From the NCBI GenBank assembly GCA_963575745.1, contig CAUYUJ010014172.1, positions 569,501 to 633,500 on the forward strand: a stretch of 64,000 nucleotides of DNA. The letters run 5' to 3'. This document shows positions 40,111 to 51,969 of the stretch, one piece after another. The notes under the pieces are model-generated. The model made no database searches, had not been told where the DNA came from, and saw only the letters and a list, made by a program, of their open reading frames with translations. This DNA comes from Prorocentrum cordatum (lineage: Eukaryota > Sar > Dinophyceae > Prorocentrales > Prorocentraceae). Made by a program: the position numbers and the translations under genes. Positions within the stretch are counted from its first letter, which is position 1; each line of letters begins with the position of its first letter.

Positions 40111-41555
40111 ACCTGCGGGATCGGAAAAATGAAAGCAGAAACAGAAAAGGAAGAAGGACAAAAATCTGACAAGGGCAAAAAATAAAGGGAAATGGGAAAG
40201 GAACAGAGGGAAGGAATACGGAATGGGGAAAGGTAATAGGGCAGTGGAAAGGGCGAGGGGAAAGGGCGAGGGAATAGGAAAGGGTAAGGACTTTCGGAGA
40301 GAAGCGGGGAAAGGCAGCACGAGTCGACGGCGGTTTCGTCCAGCGCCCAGGGTGCACGCCCCTTCGCGCGCTGCGCACTTTGAGTCATGCGGCTGCCGTC
40401 CGCTTCGACATCGCCAAACATTCACAACGTCGTGAACAGAAACGACCAGAGCTCTGGACCGTGTCTTTCTGCTGCATGTTTCGGGCCGGATCTATCTGTG
40501 AGAGTGCAGAGACCCGAAGCTGGGCGAGAACGCCCAGCGTTAAAAACAGTTGCAGCGCCCGGATCTGAGGGTGTGCTGAATCTCAGAGCTTCTGCTCCAG
40601 GCGAGTAGAAGCACACCTGCCCGCGGCGCGCTAGTCATGCCCTGCGGGATAGAGCGACGGGCGGCACCACCAGCTCGTTATAGCTCGGACAGTCACTCCC
40701 AGCGCACTTTTCGACTTCGCGCGTGCTCGCCATCGCTCGGACGTCCATGCCCCGTGCATGGTTCGATTTCGTGCGTGCAGTGTTGCTTGAAGAGATGCTC
40801 CAACAGATGCTCCTCGATGGCCCTGGGCCGAGGCGAAATGCACACGTCCGAGCGATGTCAAGCCAGAGGCGCCGACGACGTGGCCGACGCGCCGAGCTTG
40901 AGGGCAAAAGCGGCCCCTCCAGGGGAGGTCCCCTCCCGCGGGGCGCCCGACAAGAACAATCGGCGCGACTGAATGGGGGGGCCATTAATATGGGGGGGGG
41001 AGAAAGGTGCTTTTTTCGGGCTCCGAAGGCCCCCTGGGGGGCCCGAAAGGGCCCCCTCCAAGGGCCCCTTTTTTCTGCAGCACGCGCTCCCCCCCCACCT
41101 GACCGCTCCCCCCCTCACGCTCGGGGGCGGCAAAGAGGGGGGTATGCAAGAGGGGGGGGGTGCAAATCATGACCGGCGGCATGTGCGCGGCCCCGCGGGG
41201 GGGCCAGGGGCGTAATGAAATAAGAAGAGGCGCCATGAAATCTGGGGAAAGATCATGGCCCACGCCATGATATCCACCCCCCCTAGTCATCACCCCCCTC
41301 TTTTCCGCCCCCGATACGCGTCCTCCGAGAGCTCGCGCGGCACCCTGCGCCGGGCAGGCAGCGGGCGCGCCAGACCCGCCGCGCCGGCGTTCGAGCAACA
41401 GGCGGCCCCTCCAGGGGGAAGTGCCCTCCCGCGGGGTGCCTCAAAGGGCGCACTCGAGGCCCCGACGGCCAGCCCGTGAGCCTGCGAGCAGTGCGCAGTG
41501 CAATGAGACAGAGTGCTCGACGGGCTCTGCCAGGCGGGCCCGCACAACCCTCCGG
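40111..41555. other. No gene supported; purine-rich block and a small duplicated motif
   Basis: Purine-rich 40130-40300. The word GCGGCCCCTCCAGGGG followed by CCCTCCCGCGGGG occurs at about 40911 and 41402. A frame at 40723-40990 plus has a helical stretch (FDFVRAVLLEEMLQQMLL) but no other support. G-runs at 40975-41000 and 41150. Confidence 0.5.
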
Positions 41556-41559
41556 GGCC

Positions 41560-41581
41560 AGAGAGAGAGAGAGAGAGGAAA

Positions 41582-41618
<37 letters not shown>

Positions 41619-41815
41619 AACAAAAAAAGAAGCAATGACAACAAGCAGACAGAGTATAGAGAGAGAGAGAGAGAGACAGAGAGAACATCATTCAGACACA
41701 AGGAGAGAGCGAGAGGACAAACAGACGGCGCAGAGAGCAGACAGAGCATATAGAAAGAGAGGGAGAGAGAGAGAGAGAGAGAGAGCAAAGAGCAGAGAGA
41801 GAGAGAGAGACAGAC
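41560..41815. repeat. (GA)n microsatellite
   Basis: GAGAGA tracts interrupted by AAACAAAAAAAGAAG. Arg/Glu and Leu/Ser frames are artefacts. Confidence 0.9.
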
Positions 41816-41994
41816 ATCAACAAACAAATATACCTTTACATATATATGCATATCACCCCGCAGTTGCGGAAAAGAGTGAGGGGGCGGCGGGGACGTCGGC
41901 AGTCTGCGACGCTTGAAGAAGCCCGCCGCAGACGCAAAATTCTTCAAGCTATACAACGAGCCCGCCGCAGGCGCAGATTTTTGTTTAAACAATG

Positions 41995-42250
41995 TAGGTG
42001 GGTCGCGGGTTGGGTCGCAAGTGGGTCGTGGGTGGGTCGACGGTGGGTCGCCGGTGGGTCGCGGGCCGGATCGCGGGTGGGTTGCGGGTGGGTCGAGGGT
42101 GGGTCGAGGGTGGGTCGCGGGCCGGTCGCGAGCGGGTCGCGGGGTGGATCTCGGGTGGATCGCAGTTGGGTCGCGGGGTGGGTCGCGGGCCGGTCGCGGG
42201 TTGGTCGCGGGGTGGGTCGCGGGTGGGTCGCGGGCCGGGTCGGGGGGGAA
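41995..42250. repeat. (GGGTCGCGGGT)n minisatellite
   Basis: Units of 7-12 bp (GTGGGTCGCGG). Equivalent arrays are at 55470-55720, 55817-56060 and 57687-57905. Confidence 0.9.
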
Positions 42251-42639
42251 ACGACGACAATAACAACAATCATTTTAAGACTGTTCGCTCTTATCTGCCC
42301 GAGTGTCCGTTCACGCGTATTTCCCAAACCCTCAATACCTGCCCTCTTCGTCTTCGATCGTACCCCTTTTGGGGGGTATACCTTTCTTCCCTGCAGGCCG
42401 GGCCCCGGCAAGCGGCGGGGCGGCCGCGGACCGTCGGCCTGGCCAGCGGCAGCGTTGATCGGCGGCAACATGACCCCAAGAGGGACGGACAGGGGACCGA
42501 CCACGACGACGACGACGACGTCGACGACGACGACGTCGACGACGACGACGACGGCGACGGCGACGACGACGACGACGAGCGAAACCGAAAGCGAGCGAGA
42601 GAACGACAGCAGGGCTACGAAGGGCACGAAGTATGCCAC

Positions 42640-43615
42640 GAAAGGCGACAGCGGGGACACGAAGCGAATGCGTAGGGGGCCACGAAGAGCGCGAACGAGC
42701 GGGGGCCACGAAGGGCAGACAATGCGGGGCCACAGAAGGCAACGATGGGGCCACTGAGGGTAGCAACAAGGCCACGTAGGACAGCGAGGGGGCCACGAAG
42801 GGCGACAACGGGGCCACGAAAGGCATGCACATGGGGCCACGAAGGGCGCGAACGAGCGGGGGCCGCGAAGGGCATACGTATATTGGGCCGCGGAAGGCAA
42901 GGACGAGGCCACTGAGGGCAGCAACGGGGCCACGAAGGGCAGCGAGGGGGTCACAAAGGGCGACAGCCGGGCCACGACGGGCATGCATATGGGGCCACGA
43001 CGGGCGCGAACCAGCGGGGGCCACGATGGGCATACATATGTATTGGGCCACGAAGGGCAGCGAGGGGGGGCAGCAACGGGGCCACGAAGGGCAGCAACGG
43101 GGGCCACGGAGGGGCGCAGCGGGGCTACGAAGGGCAGCGAGGGGGCAAAGAAGGGCTGCAACGGGGCCACGAAGGGCAGCGAGGGGGCCACGAAGGGCTG
43201 CAACGGGGCCACGAAGGGCAGCGAGGGGGCCACGAATGGCAGCGAGGGGGCCACAAAGGGCTACAACGGGGCCACGAAGGGCAGCGAGGGGGCCTCGAAG
43301 GGCAGCAACGGGGCCACGAAGGGCAGCGAGGGGGCCACGAAGGGCTGCAACGGGGCCACGAAGGACAGCGAGGGGGCCACGAAGGGCTGCAACGGGGCCA
43401 CGAAGGGCAGCGAGGGGGCCACGAAGGGCTGCAACGGGGCCACGAAGGGCAGCGAGGGGGCCACGAAGGGCTGCAACGGGGCCACGAAGGGCAGCGAGGG
43501 AGCCACGAAGGGCTGCAATGGAGCCACGAAGGGCAGCGAGGGGGCCACGAAGGGCTGCAGTGGAGCCACGAAGGGCAGCGAGGGGGCCACGAACTACGGG
43601 GCCACGAATGGCAGC
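42640..43615. repeat. 21-bp minisatellite GGGGCCACGAAGGGCAGCGAG
   Basis: About 45 units; alternating AGCGAGG and TGCAACG ends give a 42-bp period. Because 21 is a multiple of three, all frames stay open and one encodes a heptad ([14 protein letters not shown]). Early units are diverged and later ones almost identical. Confidence 0.9.
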
Positions 43616-43949
43616 GAGATCCCGATTCATAAGTAATCTGTGAGGGAGTCCTAAGCGTGAGCGCGACTCGTGGGTGCGTGAGTGTAGGGGGCGCGGCGCT
43701 TGAGTAAATTGCAGGAAATTCAAACGCTAGGGCGCTATTCCTGAGTAAATTGCAAGCAAATCTCCAGCGAGAGCGCGACTCCAGAGCGCTGGGAGAGCGA
43801 TTCCTCAATAAATTGTAAGGAAGTCCCGAACCCGGGGGCAAGGGGCACAGTTTGAGCCTCAAGGCTTTCCCTGGTAAAAAATCAGGGTGCAAGCCCCAGG
43901 AAAGGCACTGCAATGGAAAACATACAATGTGCACCGGTGGGGGGGATCA

Positions 43950-44775
43950 GCAATAATTATTTTCAGAATTGAGAATCCAACAACAACAACAACAACAGCA
44001 GCAACAGCAACAACAACAACAACAACAACAATCACTTTACCCGAACGCTCAGTGTTCTCACCAGTGCCAGGGTTTTCATGCGACGCCAGCCAATACCCCC
44101 ACTTTGTGGGGGGGCCGGTTCAAGCTCTACCACATTTCCAAACGACTCTTCGCCACCACCCACACCCAGCTTCCCGCCCTATGACGTTCGGACACTTCAC
44201 TTCGTGGCCTGCGGACGACCGTGGCTACTACACTGGCGCGGGCCGAAGAGATTTCGGCGTGCGCGCGCGAAGAAAAAACGAATGTGTCCCGCATGGTATT
44301 ATTTGACAGGGATGATGGCCCTGGCAGGTGCGCAACCGTTGTCGCAGAAGTTCGAAAAAGTTGCTCGCAAAAGCCCGTTTGACAGAAATGTTTAAAAAGT
44401 GTTGGGTTTCCTACGAATCCGCAAGAGCGCGCGGGATGAGATTTTGACATTTTTTTGTTGAAAAACCATTGGTTTTTTGATGTTTTTATGTTAAAATCGC
44501 TCCGAACACTAAGCTTTTGGAAGGATTTCGTCTTGCGCGCGCGAATGTCCACTTTACCTTATTTTTTGCAAGGGATTCTTGAAATTTGATTATATTAGAA
44601 CAAGAAATGTCATTTTATAGTGTTTTTTGCAAGGGAAAGCGGGGGGGAACAAAACAACCGGATCTTGATCACATCGAATTACCTGAGGCTTCCTCACGAA
44701 AATGATGAAAATGTAGCTGCGGCCTAGGCGGCGCAGGGGGGCCGTGCACCAGGGGCCCCAACAATAATTATTCTT
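43950..44775. repeat. Repeat cassette N, copy 1
   Basis: Starts with AATAATTATTTTCAG and (CAA)n, then a block of about 730 bp that is nearly identical to 54590-55310. The block includes an AT-rich part (44400-44640) with TTTTTTGTTGAAAAACC. It ends at the next AATAATTATTCTTTAG boundary. Frames inside show no domain. Confidence 0.85.
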
Positions 44776-44925
44776 TAGAATTAATAATGTTCAACAACAA
44801 CTACAACTACAACTACAACAACAACATCAACAACAACAACAACCATAACCCTCACCACGGATTCGCACTTCAGCCACGCCCCCAGGGAAAATGAATGACA
44901 GTTTGGCCCCCTCACTCTGAGATAT
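44776..44925. repeat. Repeat cassette O, copy 1
   Basis: (CAA)n followed by a 75-bp motif containing CTCACCACGGATTCGCACTT and GTTTGGCCCCCTCACTCTGA. The motif recurs near 55741, 57605 and 58318. Confidence 0.8.
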
Positions 44926-45035
44926 ATATATATATATAAATACACATACATACATACATACATACATACATACATACATACATACATACATACATACATA
45001 CATACATACATACATACATACATACACCCATATAC
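44926..45035. repeat. (TA)n and (CATA)n microsatellite
   Basis: Short TATATA then about 20 CATA units. The poly-(Met-Tyr-Val-Cys) frame is an artefact. Confidence 0.95.
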
Positions 45036-46091
45036 ATATATACACCTGTATAGATCTATATATATAGAGAGAGAGAGAGAGAAAGAAAGAGAGCCGAGGG
45101 GGCGGCTGCTGCTGCGGCTGCCGCCGAGGCCCGTTGAGGCTGGGGCAGCTGCGGGGCGCGCGTGGCTGCGCGGGCGACGCCGCGTGCGCCTTCTCAACCG
45201 AGGGAAGCGCGCGTGGAAGCGCGGGCGACGCCGTGCACGCCGTAGCATCTGAGCCGCCCGCGCGGCCCGCTCCGGCGACGTCGGGGGCCGCGCAGAGGAC
45301 GGCCGCCGCGAGGGCGGGCGTGGCGGGCAGCGCGGTGCCGATCCCGAGGGCCCGTCGAGGCGGGCCTGCGGCGGAGCGGGCAGGTGCTGCTCCCGACGGC
45401 CCGCCGCGACAGGCGGCGCCCGCCGAGGCGGATCGCCAGCGGAGCTGGGCAGGCCCTCCGAGGGGGCGGGCGTGGCCGTCAGCAGTGTGCCGTGACCCAG
45501 AGGCCCGCTGCGGCGGGTCGCGGCCCGCTCCGGCTGCGGCGGAGGGGCAGGCGCTCGGGGGCTAGTGCGCAGGAACTGCGCGGCCATGCCGTTGGCAAAT
45601 CGGGTGTGGACAAAACCCCCTTTAGCAAAACGCCGTTAAGCGAAAACTGCCAGCCCACGTGCGCACGGCACCACATTCCAAGTGCACCCTAGCGGGGTGG
45701 CTAGCGTTAATCGCCGTCCAAAAAACAATCGAGTGTATCTGGCGAAACGCACGTCGATTAGCGAAACCGACTAGGAACTGCACCGGCACCCTCGAAGACC
45801 ACTATCGAGTTAGCCCATGCAGATGTCCTCAGTCGCCTTGTCTGGATGGGCGTGCTCGCAATGCCGCAGAGGGAGATGTACGAGGGCCCCTCGCGGCCGA
45901 TCACGGTCCCTGCCATCCGCTGGGTCTGTCTGCCTGGTTTATGGCGGTGACGCTTTGCCCCACTGCCAGGCTGGCACAGCGGCCGCGTGTCCCGCGGGGC
46001 AGCCTCGGGCAGCGTCGTGCGGAGGACTGGGGCGACGGCGTGGAAGGTCGCCAGTCGAGCAGCTGCGCCCGCAGAGTGGATGTGGAGCGAT
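45036..46091. other. No gene supported
   Basis: 45100-45570 is very GC-rich with overlapping Ala/Arg/Pro frames on both strands; 45571-46091 is more balanced but shows no domain or splice-supported frame. Confidence 0.5.
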
Positions 46092-46247
46092 GAGATCTAT
46101 ACATCTATACGTATCCACCGCCGCTTGCCAGGCCCATCCAGGGTCCAGGGGCGGTGCACATGACTCCCTGGCCAAGCCAGGGGAAGTATACACTGCTCCT
46201 GGGCCCAGGATGGGCCTGGCCAGCGGCGGTGCATATGTGTAGATCTC
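46092..46247. mobile_element. MITE-like hairpin, family 3
   Basis: 156 bp with inverted ends of about 40 bp: GAGATCTATACAT then CACCGCCGCTTGCCAGGCCC on the left, and the complement of GGGCCTGGCCAGCGGCGGTG then AGATCTC on the right. No coding capacity. Confidence 0.7.
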
Positions 46248-47563
46248 GTCGTCCTAGGATTTAGGCCTCGTAATGGATAGCATCAGCCCAGGAGACGTCA
46301 GCCTGGGGGAGCCGTGCTTGGCTGGGGGATAGGCCCTGGGAAGGAAGGGGAAAGGGAATAAGAACAGGGGAAAAAGACAAGGGAAACTGGGCACAGGGAA
46401 GGAAGGGAAAAGGGAGAGTGAACTGGCAAAGGAGGAAAGCAGGGAAAGGGGAAGGGAAGGGGAACTGGAGAGAATGGAGCGAGCGAGCGAGCGAGCGATG
46501 CACCGATCCCGGCACATGCGGCGAGGCGCGAGTGCCCGCGGCCGTCTGGGAAAGGCGCGCAATGCTGTAGCCTATGTTGCCATACATTGCTGTCAGACAC
46601 TCGCATGACATCCACCACGGTTGCATCGCTGCCACTCGGCCATATGTATTCATCGGTGTCGTCGTGCATGTGTTGTCGTGGTCTCGTGACGTTACTGGTG
46701 CCGTGTTGCTTATCGCTGCCGTCGTTCGGAGTCCTTGCTGTACAAGAATATCCGTATGTCGTCGCACCACCATTACTGCTGTCCGCCATGGTGTACCCTA
46801 CCCTGCAGCTTGATGCTATGGCTAGGGTTCCAATTCAGCGCTCTTCCTGTCCACCACTCTATCGGATGCTGGGCTGCATGGCCAGCCCATGGTCATACCA
46901 CCCGCTGGTGCAACTGTTTTAAAAAATGCGAATGCAAGGACGGTGCGCTGTGTCGGCGCATCAACTCCTCTACCACGCGCGTGCTCCTGCAACGAAGTAA
47001 GACCACAATTTTAATTGATATTGGGGGTGTCGGTTGTCTCGGGGATGCGGGGCCTCGTTGTCGTTGTCGTCGAGCGTGCTGCCGTGGGGCTGCTCGCTGG
47101 CGATATGGCAGCCGCCTGCACTGGTGCTTGGCAGTCGTATGCCTTCGGGCGTGCCGATGCTCACTCGAACAGTTCGCATGTGTTCTGCGGATCTGCTGTT
47201 GAAGTGGTCGCCTCGGCGCCCACGTTTCCGCGTGTTCGGTGACGCTGCTGTTCTGAGAGGGGGAAGGAGAGGGGGAGGGCAACAGGAGAAGGCAGAGAAA
47301 AAGGGAACGCTATGCTTGCTAGCGTGGACCCCGAACAGTGACTTGTTGCACTCTGGACTCTGGAAGCGGAAGCCACGTGGCACAATACATGCGGTGCAAG
47401 CTAATTTTGTGGTGCAACCTATGCGGCGTGATTGATTGGCGGCCCTCAGCCGAGACCCCGGAGCTCCCCGTGGAAAGAAGGGAGAAGGAAAGGGCCAGGG
47501 AGAGGGAAAGGGCTTCGAGGGAAGAGGGACAGGCACACTGAGAGGGAGTGGGAGAGGGACAGT
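46248..47563. other. No gene supported
   Basis: Purine-rich at 46325-46480 with (GCGA)n at 46480-46497; balanced composition afterwards. Several frames overlap and none is convincing. Confidence 0.5.
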
Positions 47564-47645
47564 GCTGCTCCTTCTGGATCACTTCGCCCCAGTATTTGAC
47601 CTGCATCGCCGGAGAGATGCCCTTCAGGCTCTTGTACGCCATGGC
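47564..47645 (-). CDS. Possible short exon of an unrecognised gene
   Basis: Minus-strand segment just downstream of TTTTCGGCAG (acceptor-like), encoding MAYKSLKGISPAMQVKYWGE and then VIQKEQ, with balanced composition. Neighbouring exons were not found; the 5' side is GC-rich and contains a CTG tract. Family unknown. Confidence 0.3.
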
Positions 47646-47970
47646 TGCCGAAAAGGCGGGGGCGCGCGGCCTGCCAACGCACGTGCACGCACAGGGAGCC
47701 CGCGCGGCGCGCTCCGGGCACTTGGGCAACCGACAGCGAGTAGATCTGCACGTCGGCACGGGGGGGAGGAGAAGCAGGACGTGGGAGCATGAGGTGGACG
47801 CCCCTTCAGGGAGCAGAGCGTCAGTGCATGCAGTAATGGGGGGGGGGTAGAGGCTGTGAATGGGGGGTGGAAGCTGGGCAGCTGGCCTCGTCTTTGCCTT
47901 CCGGTGGGGCAAGAATACCCAAGGGCACGCGATTCGGCGGCCTGTGGGAAGCATAGAGGAGAGCCCTTCA

Positions 47971-47972
47971 TC

Positions 47973-48015
<43 letters not shown>
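47971..48015. repeat. (CTG)n microsatellite
   Basis: Fifteen near-perfect CTG triplets. Confidence 0.95.
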
Positions 48016-48016
<1 letters not shown>

Positions 48017-48464
48017 GTTGGCTGCCCATGTGTAATCGCGGCGGCGAGGATGCATTAGTCTAAGAGGTCACTGCCGCTACTGCTGCCAAACAAACTCTCA
48101 CCGCAACGTAAAGACCATACCATAGCAGTGGCTTGGCAGGCCAATGAGTTCTGCAAGTCGCCTGATGTCGGTATAGCTGGTTTGTAGCTGGAAGCCGAAG
48201 CAAATCCTCCTGGCACAGAAAGTGAAAGCGCACAACAACTGCAACGATTCCTGAAGGTGATCAGCCTCTTACTGCCCACCATCATCGGTAACACAGCTAA
48301 TGCCAGCGGGAGGACACACTTCAATGGAGAGCGGAGAGCACTGGCTTGACATTGCCGTTGGGCTGCCCACCTCCGAGATCGTCTTCTTGTCCAGCCCGGC
48401 CGTCTTGGCTCGACCTCGGGCGCGGCGAGCAGAAGAGGCGCAGGAAGCAGATGGAGCTGGGAAT
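48016..48464. other. No firm gene; one minus-strand segment with mixed composition
   Basis: The minus strand of about 48330-48440 reads ARGRAKTAGLDKKTISEVG, which is protein-like but short and unsupported. Confidence 0.3.
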
Positions 48465-48710
48465 GAGTAGGCGCTCATGGCGGTGCCGATGACGATTACT
48501 CCAGATTTCGTAATAAAGGGAGGGGGGTCTCATTTCGGGGGGGGTCTCTTCCAGGCTATCTTGGAGGGCCTGGGGGGTCTGGGGACGATGTTTGGAGGGT
48601 TCTCCCACGGGGGGGGTCTGAAATGGCTTGTCTTGGAGGGTCCAGACCCCCCCCCCCCTTTAATTACGAACTCTGGAGTAGGCGCTCATAGCGGTGCCGA
48701 TGACGATTAC
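48465..48710. mobile_element. MITE-like element, family 1 copy b, between 35-bp direct repeats
   Basis: The 182-bp element 48498-48679 has the same terminal inverted repeats as 37035-37215. It is bracketed by a 35-bp direct repeat (48465-48499 and 48676-48710; GAGTAGGCGCTCAT, then CGGTGCCGATGACGATTAC) with one mismatch. The direct repeat overlaps the element ends by a few bases and is far longer than a usual target duplication. Confidence 0.8.
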
Positions 48711-48749
48711 AGTTGATGGAATGTGCGATCGCTCAGCACTTGCACCTTA

Positions 48750-50900
48750 AGCTGCCCCTCGGGCTGCACGCGGCCCTCTGCACCAGCCATGCAGAGCGCT
48801 CACGGCGGCAAGAAAGGAGGGTAGCACATCGGCCCAAAGACGCACTTGCCCACATCGCACTGGCTCGCGCGACGCCTGGGGCTCACGTCGACGTCCGACC
48901 GAGGACGGTTCGGCGCTCCTGAAGGCCGCCTGCACAAGAGCTCCACAAATCCCACCAGTGCAACAGCCAAGACAGCGGTCCGACCTGACGGAAGCAACCA
49001 CTCAGCCTGGGCAGCATGAGGACAAGCGAACGCGATGCCGCTCCAGGATCGCCTCCGGACCAAGCCTCTACTGTCGTGCCGCATGCCTGCGTCGAGGGGG
49101 GCACCCTACAGTGTACGACCGAGAACGACTTCACCTGGCTCGGCTCGGATCGGCTCGGGCGGAGTCCTGCCGTCCATGGGAACGTGGCGGCCGTCTGCCT
49201 CGCAACCCGCACGGTTCTGCTGCGAGACAGCACTAGCAAGCGACAGAGTCCTTACAGCTTCAAGCCTGGAGCCTCGCGGCTCCATCCCGGGTCTGACGTG
49301 TAACCCTGCCGATGGATCCGCACGCCGTCGGCCCAGCAGCGCGTGACGGCGTTGCCCCACGCCTGCGCCCGCGCTGGCTGCGAGTCCACGATCTCGTCGG
49401 CTGGACTGCGGCGCTGCCCACGACGAAACCGCTGGATCTGGCTTCCAGAGCCCAATCCCGAGAACTTGCCCGTGAGCTACGCGCGACCTCAACTGTCAGC
49501 CGCCAACTCCTGGCACAGCCCTAATGTGAGGAGGTCCCTCCAATCTTCGGGCTTCACGCGTGCGCAACATTTGCGCCGACGCCTCGCGCAGCTCCAGAGG
49601 GAAACTGGCCTTGGCAGGTTCATCGTCTACCTTGGTCGGACGAGTGAAAGCTGTCCACTCAGCCAGTTGCTGCACCCACCAAACGGACGACCAGAGCTCG
49701 GCCTCGCCCGCAGAACCATCTGGCGCCGTCGAAGTTGCGAGCTGCGGATTGCACGTCTCACGCGAGATCGTGCTGGAGCCTTTCGCAGACCCCTGGGCTG
49801 ATAGATGTTGACTACTGCGCAAGAAGCGGTGAGCGGCGCACAGCTCCACCTGTCTCGCCCCACTGCCCCCGCGCAAGCGAGATCCGGCTCGTCCACGCTC
49901 TCAATCGCTTGGCACTGCTGCGCCAGCGCTGGCGGTACGACCCCCGCGTCCTTTGCACGTCCCATCGGGCGGCAGGTGGGGAAGGCCCACGGATACCTTG
50001 AGCCCGCACTGAATGCACTCCTCTGCCCTGGCCTGCCAGACGATATTGACAAGCGAATGCGGCCGAAAGGGCCGTGGCACCAGTCCGCACTGGAAGGCTC
50101 GATGATACAGCAGCTGCGAGACTGCGACGAAGTCCAAATCGCTGCGCAGGCCCAAGGCCACGTCGTACCCGCAGGCGCCCTCTCCGCACTCAGCAACTGC
50201 CAAATGCCAACCCTCTGGCCACGCCCACGCCTGCGGGCAGAATCTGCCTCGTGTGAGGCTGCAGCCTCCGCCGCCGTGATGATGTCGATGGCGATCGCGA
50301 TGATGACAGACAAGCAAGCCGTCGGACACACAGACGCTCAGAAATCGTAAACATTACCAGAATCGTGAGACGGAGCAAATGAAAACGGAAAGACAAGCCA
50401 GGGCGTGAGATTCGAGTCTGGGAACGACTGGGCTCTGGCACGTCGTGGCACTCTGCGAGCTCTGCTCTGCACTGGCGCTGGCGATGATGGCGAGGATGAC
50501 CAGGATGCCCACTGGCCCCAGAACCTTGGGCTAGCAATGCACGCGTAAAGCGGCGGCGCGCGCGCTAGTGGCCGAGGGACGCCGCTGTGGCATCCGCAGC
50601 CCAGGGCTCCACGAAATGATGAAGACGATGTTTGCGGTGACGACCACGATGCCTTTTCGAAGAAGGGGCTCGGTCTCCACTCCGGACGAGCCGGTTCCAA
50701 GAGAGGCGTCCGCGGCCTGGGATGGAGCCGCGCGATGTGTAGAAAGACATCGCAGAAAAGCGGGCATGACACGACCCCCTCTCAAGTCCAGGGAGGGTTC
50801 TGCGGTGCACGGCAGACGGGCCTCATCTTTTTGCGCAGGGCGCTCTCCACGTCAGAAGGGGTCCCAGTGCGTTAGTGATTGCACACGTTGACGTCCTAAC
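48750..50900 (-). pseudogene. Decayed minus-strand coding region, unrecognised
   Basis: Protein-like segments on the minus strand in changing frames. Two hydrophobic, membrane-like stretches (GIVVVTANIVFIISW about 50660-50615; VLGPVGILVILAIIASA about 50525-50470). A balanced stretch about 50230-49950 (DVALGLRSDLDFVAVSQLLY, PRPFRPHSLVNIVWQARAEE). Another about 49680-49530 (EWTAFTRPTKVDDEPAKASF). A Trp/Cys-rich stretch about 49020-48930 (LSWLLHWWDLWSSC). Several stops and shifts separate them. The layout of hydrophobic segments upstream of globular sequence loosely recalls the retroelement ORF region, but no RT or YR motif is present, so the origin is unknown. Confidence 0.35.
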
Positions 50901-51140
50901 TCTTATCGCCTTGACCTTGGCCAAGACCTCCTCCGCATCCTGCTGGAAGGTGCCCACTCAGCCTGGGCCACCTAGAATGGGCCCCTCGTGCCGACGCGCT
51001 GCTATCTTCGCGCTCTCGCGCAGCCGCCGTGGAGCAGGGCACATGTCCAGCCTGAGCCACGAGGCGCGATGCTCTCCGCGCCACGGCGGGCGGCCAAAAA
51101 GGTCGAAGCGAAGAACAACACGAAATCGAACGGAGATGAA

Positions 51141-51270
51141 TCGGGAACCTCTGATACCTGGCGGATTGAGCAGATGTATCGGGCGCCGCGGCCGTCCCAG
51201 AGCGCTCCTGAATGCTCTGAGAGCGATCCAGAACGCTCTGGAAGGATCGATCCCAGTCCCAGCCCCGCCC
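51141..51270 (+). repeat. Dispersed repeat, copy 2 (palindromic AGAGCGNTCC units)
   Basis: Homologous, in the opposite orientation, to 27181-27310; the palindrome is more diverged here. Confidence 0.75.
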
Positions 51271-51685
51271 GGCCTGTCTCGTCACCCTTCATGAACACCG
51301 ACCACCCCAAAAAAATCACGAAGACTCTTTTCCGCGTCTCCAGGCCCCAGCTGGAGCTCTCGCCCCGAGTCCTGTTTCGACCGACCCGCTGACTCGAGAT
51401 GGCCTGATGCCGCCTAGACCCCCCCACGCGGCAGACGAAAAGAGCCTCCCGCACTGCTCTTTCGAGTCGCCCATACGATGTCTGGGCGCTTGTCAGCGCG
51501 GCGCCCGCGCCGGCAGCTTTAGCTCTGGGCGGGCGGCGTTGTGCATCGCCACGCTGACGTATCACTTATACCAAGCCGCGTGGTCGGCGGGAGCCCACCG
51601 CTACGAGAAGCCACCAGCAGGGGTGCAGGAGCAGCCGGGCAGACTCTCGCGATGCCCCGCAAAACAGCAACGGGAGACGTCAAGG
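51271..51685. other. No gene supported
   Basis: Balanced sequence without a convincing frame, leading into a GGA tract. Confidence 0.4.
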
Positions 51686-51772
51686 AGGAGAAGGGGGGGA
51701 GGAGGAGGAGGAGGAGGAGGAGGAGGAGGAGGAGGAGGAGGAGGAGGAGGAGGAGGAGGAGGAGGAGGAAAG
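51686..51772. repeat. (GGA)n microsatellite
   Basis: Near-perfect GGAGGA tract on the plus strand. Confidence 0.95.
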
Positions 51773-51969
51773 GTGCCCGTGTCGTGAGCGGCGAAGCCTC
51801 GTGGGATCTTGTGCGAGGGGACACGGCCGCACTGCGCGAGGGCTTACGCAGACCTCCCACGCGGCACACCGCACGGAACAGAAGGCTCTGACTCGCGATG
51901 GTACATTGAAGGCATTGGATAAGAATCATATCGGGTGCGGCCTAACCTTCCCCTAACAAACCACCCCCT

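Larger units (their letters stand above)
41876..43965. repeat. Repeat cassette M, copy 1
   Basis: Order: GACGTCGGCAGTCTGCGA leader with two CCCGCCGCA words; (GGGTCGC)n array 41995-42250; a unique block from CATTTTAAGACTGTTCGC to about 42500; (GAC)n; a 21-bp array 42640-43610; about 40-bp degenerate units 43630-43830; then a terminal block ending CACCGGTGGGGGGGATCAGC and AATAATTATT. The same order occurs at 55375-57590. Open frames in it (up to 463 codons) are minisatellite artefacts. Confidence 0.8.

Noticed and set aside
39875-40132. Cys-rich protein with Cys every third residue
   Set aside because: Translation of a 9-bp minisatellite.
42332-43723. Repetitive proteins of up to 463 codons
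   Set aside because: The 21-bp unit is a multiple of three, so every frame stays open; units change on all codon positions alike.
44827-45045. Tyr/Met/Cys/Val repeat protein
   Set aside because: Translation of a (CATA)n microsatellite.
48750-50900. A second YR retroelement
   Set aside because: Hydrophobic segments loosely recall the gag-pol linker, but no RT, RNase H, YR motif or split repeats are present.
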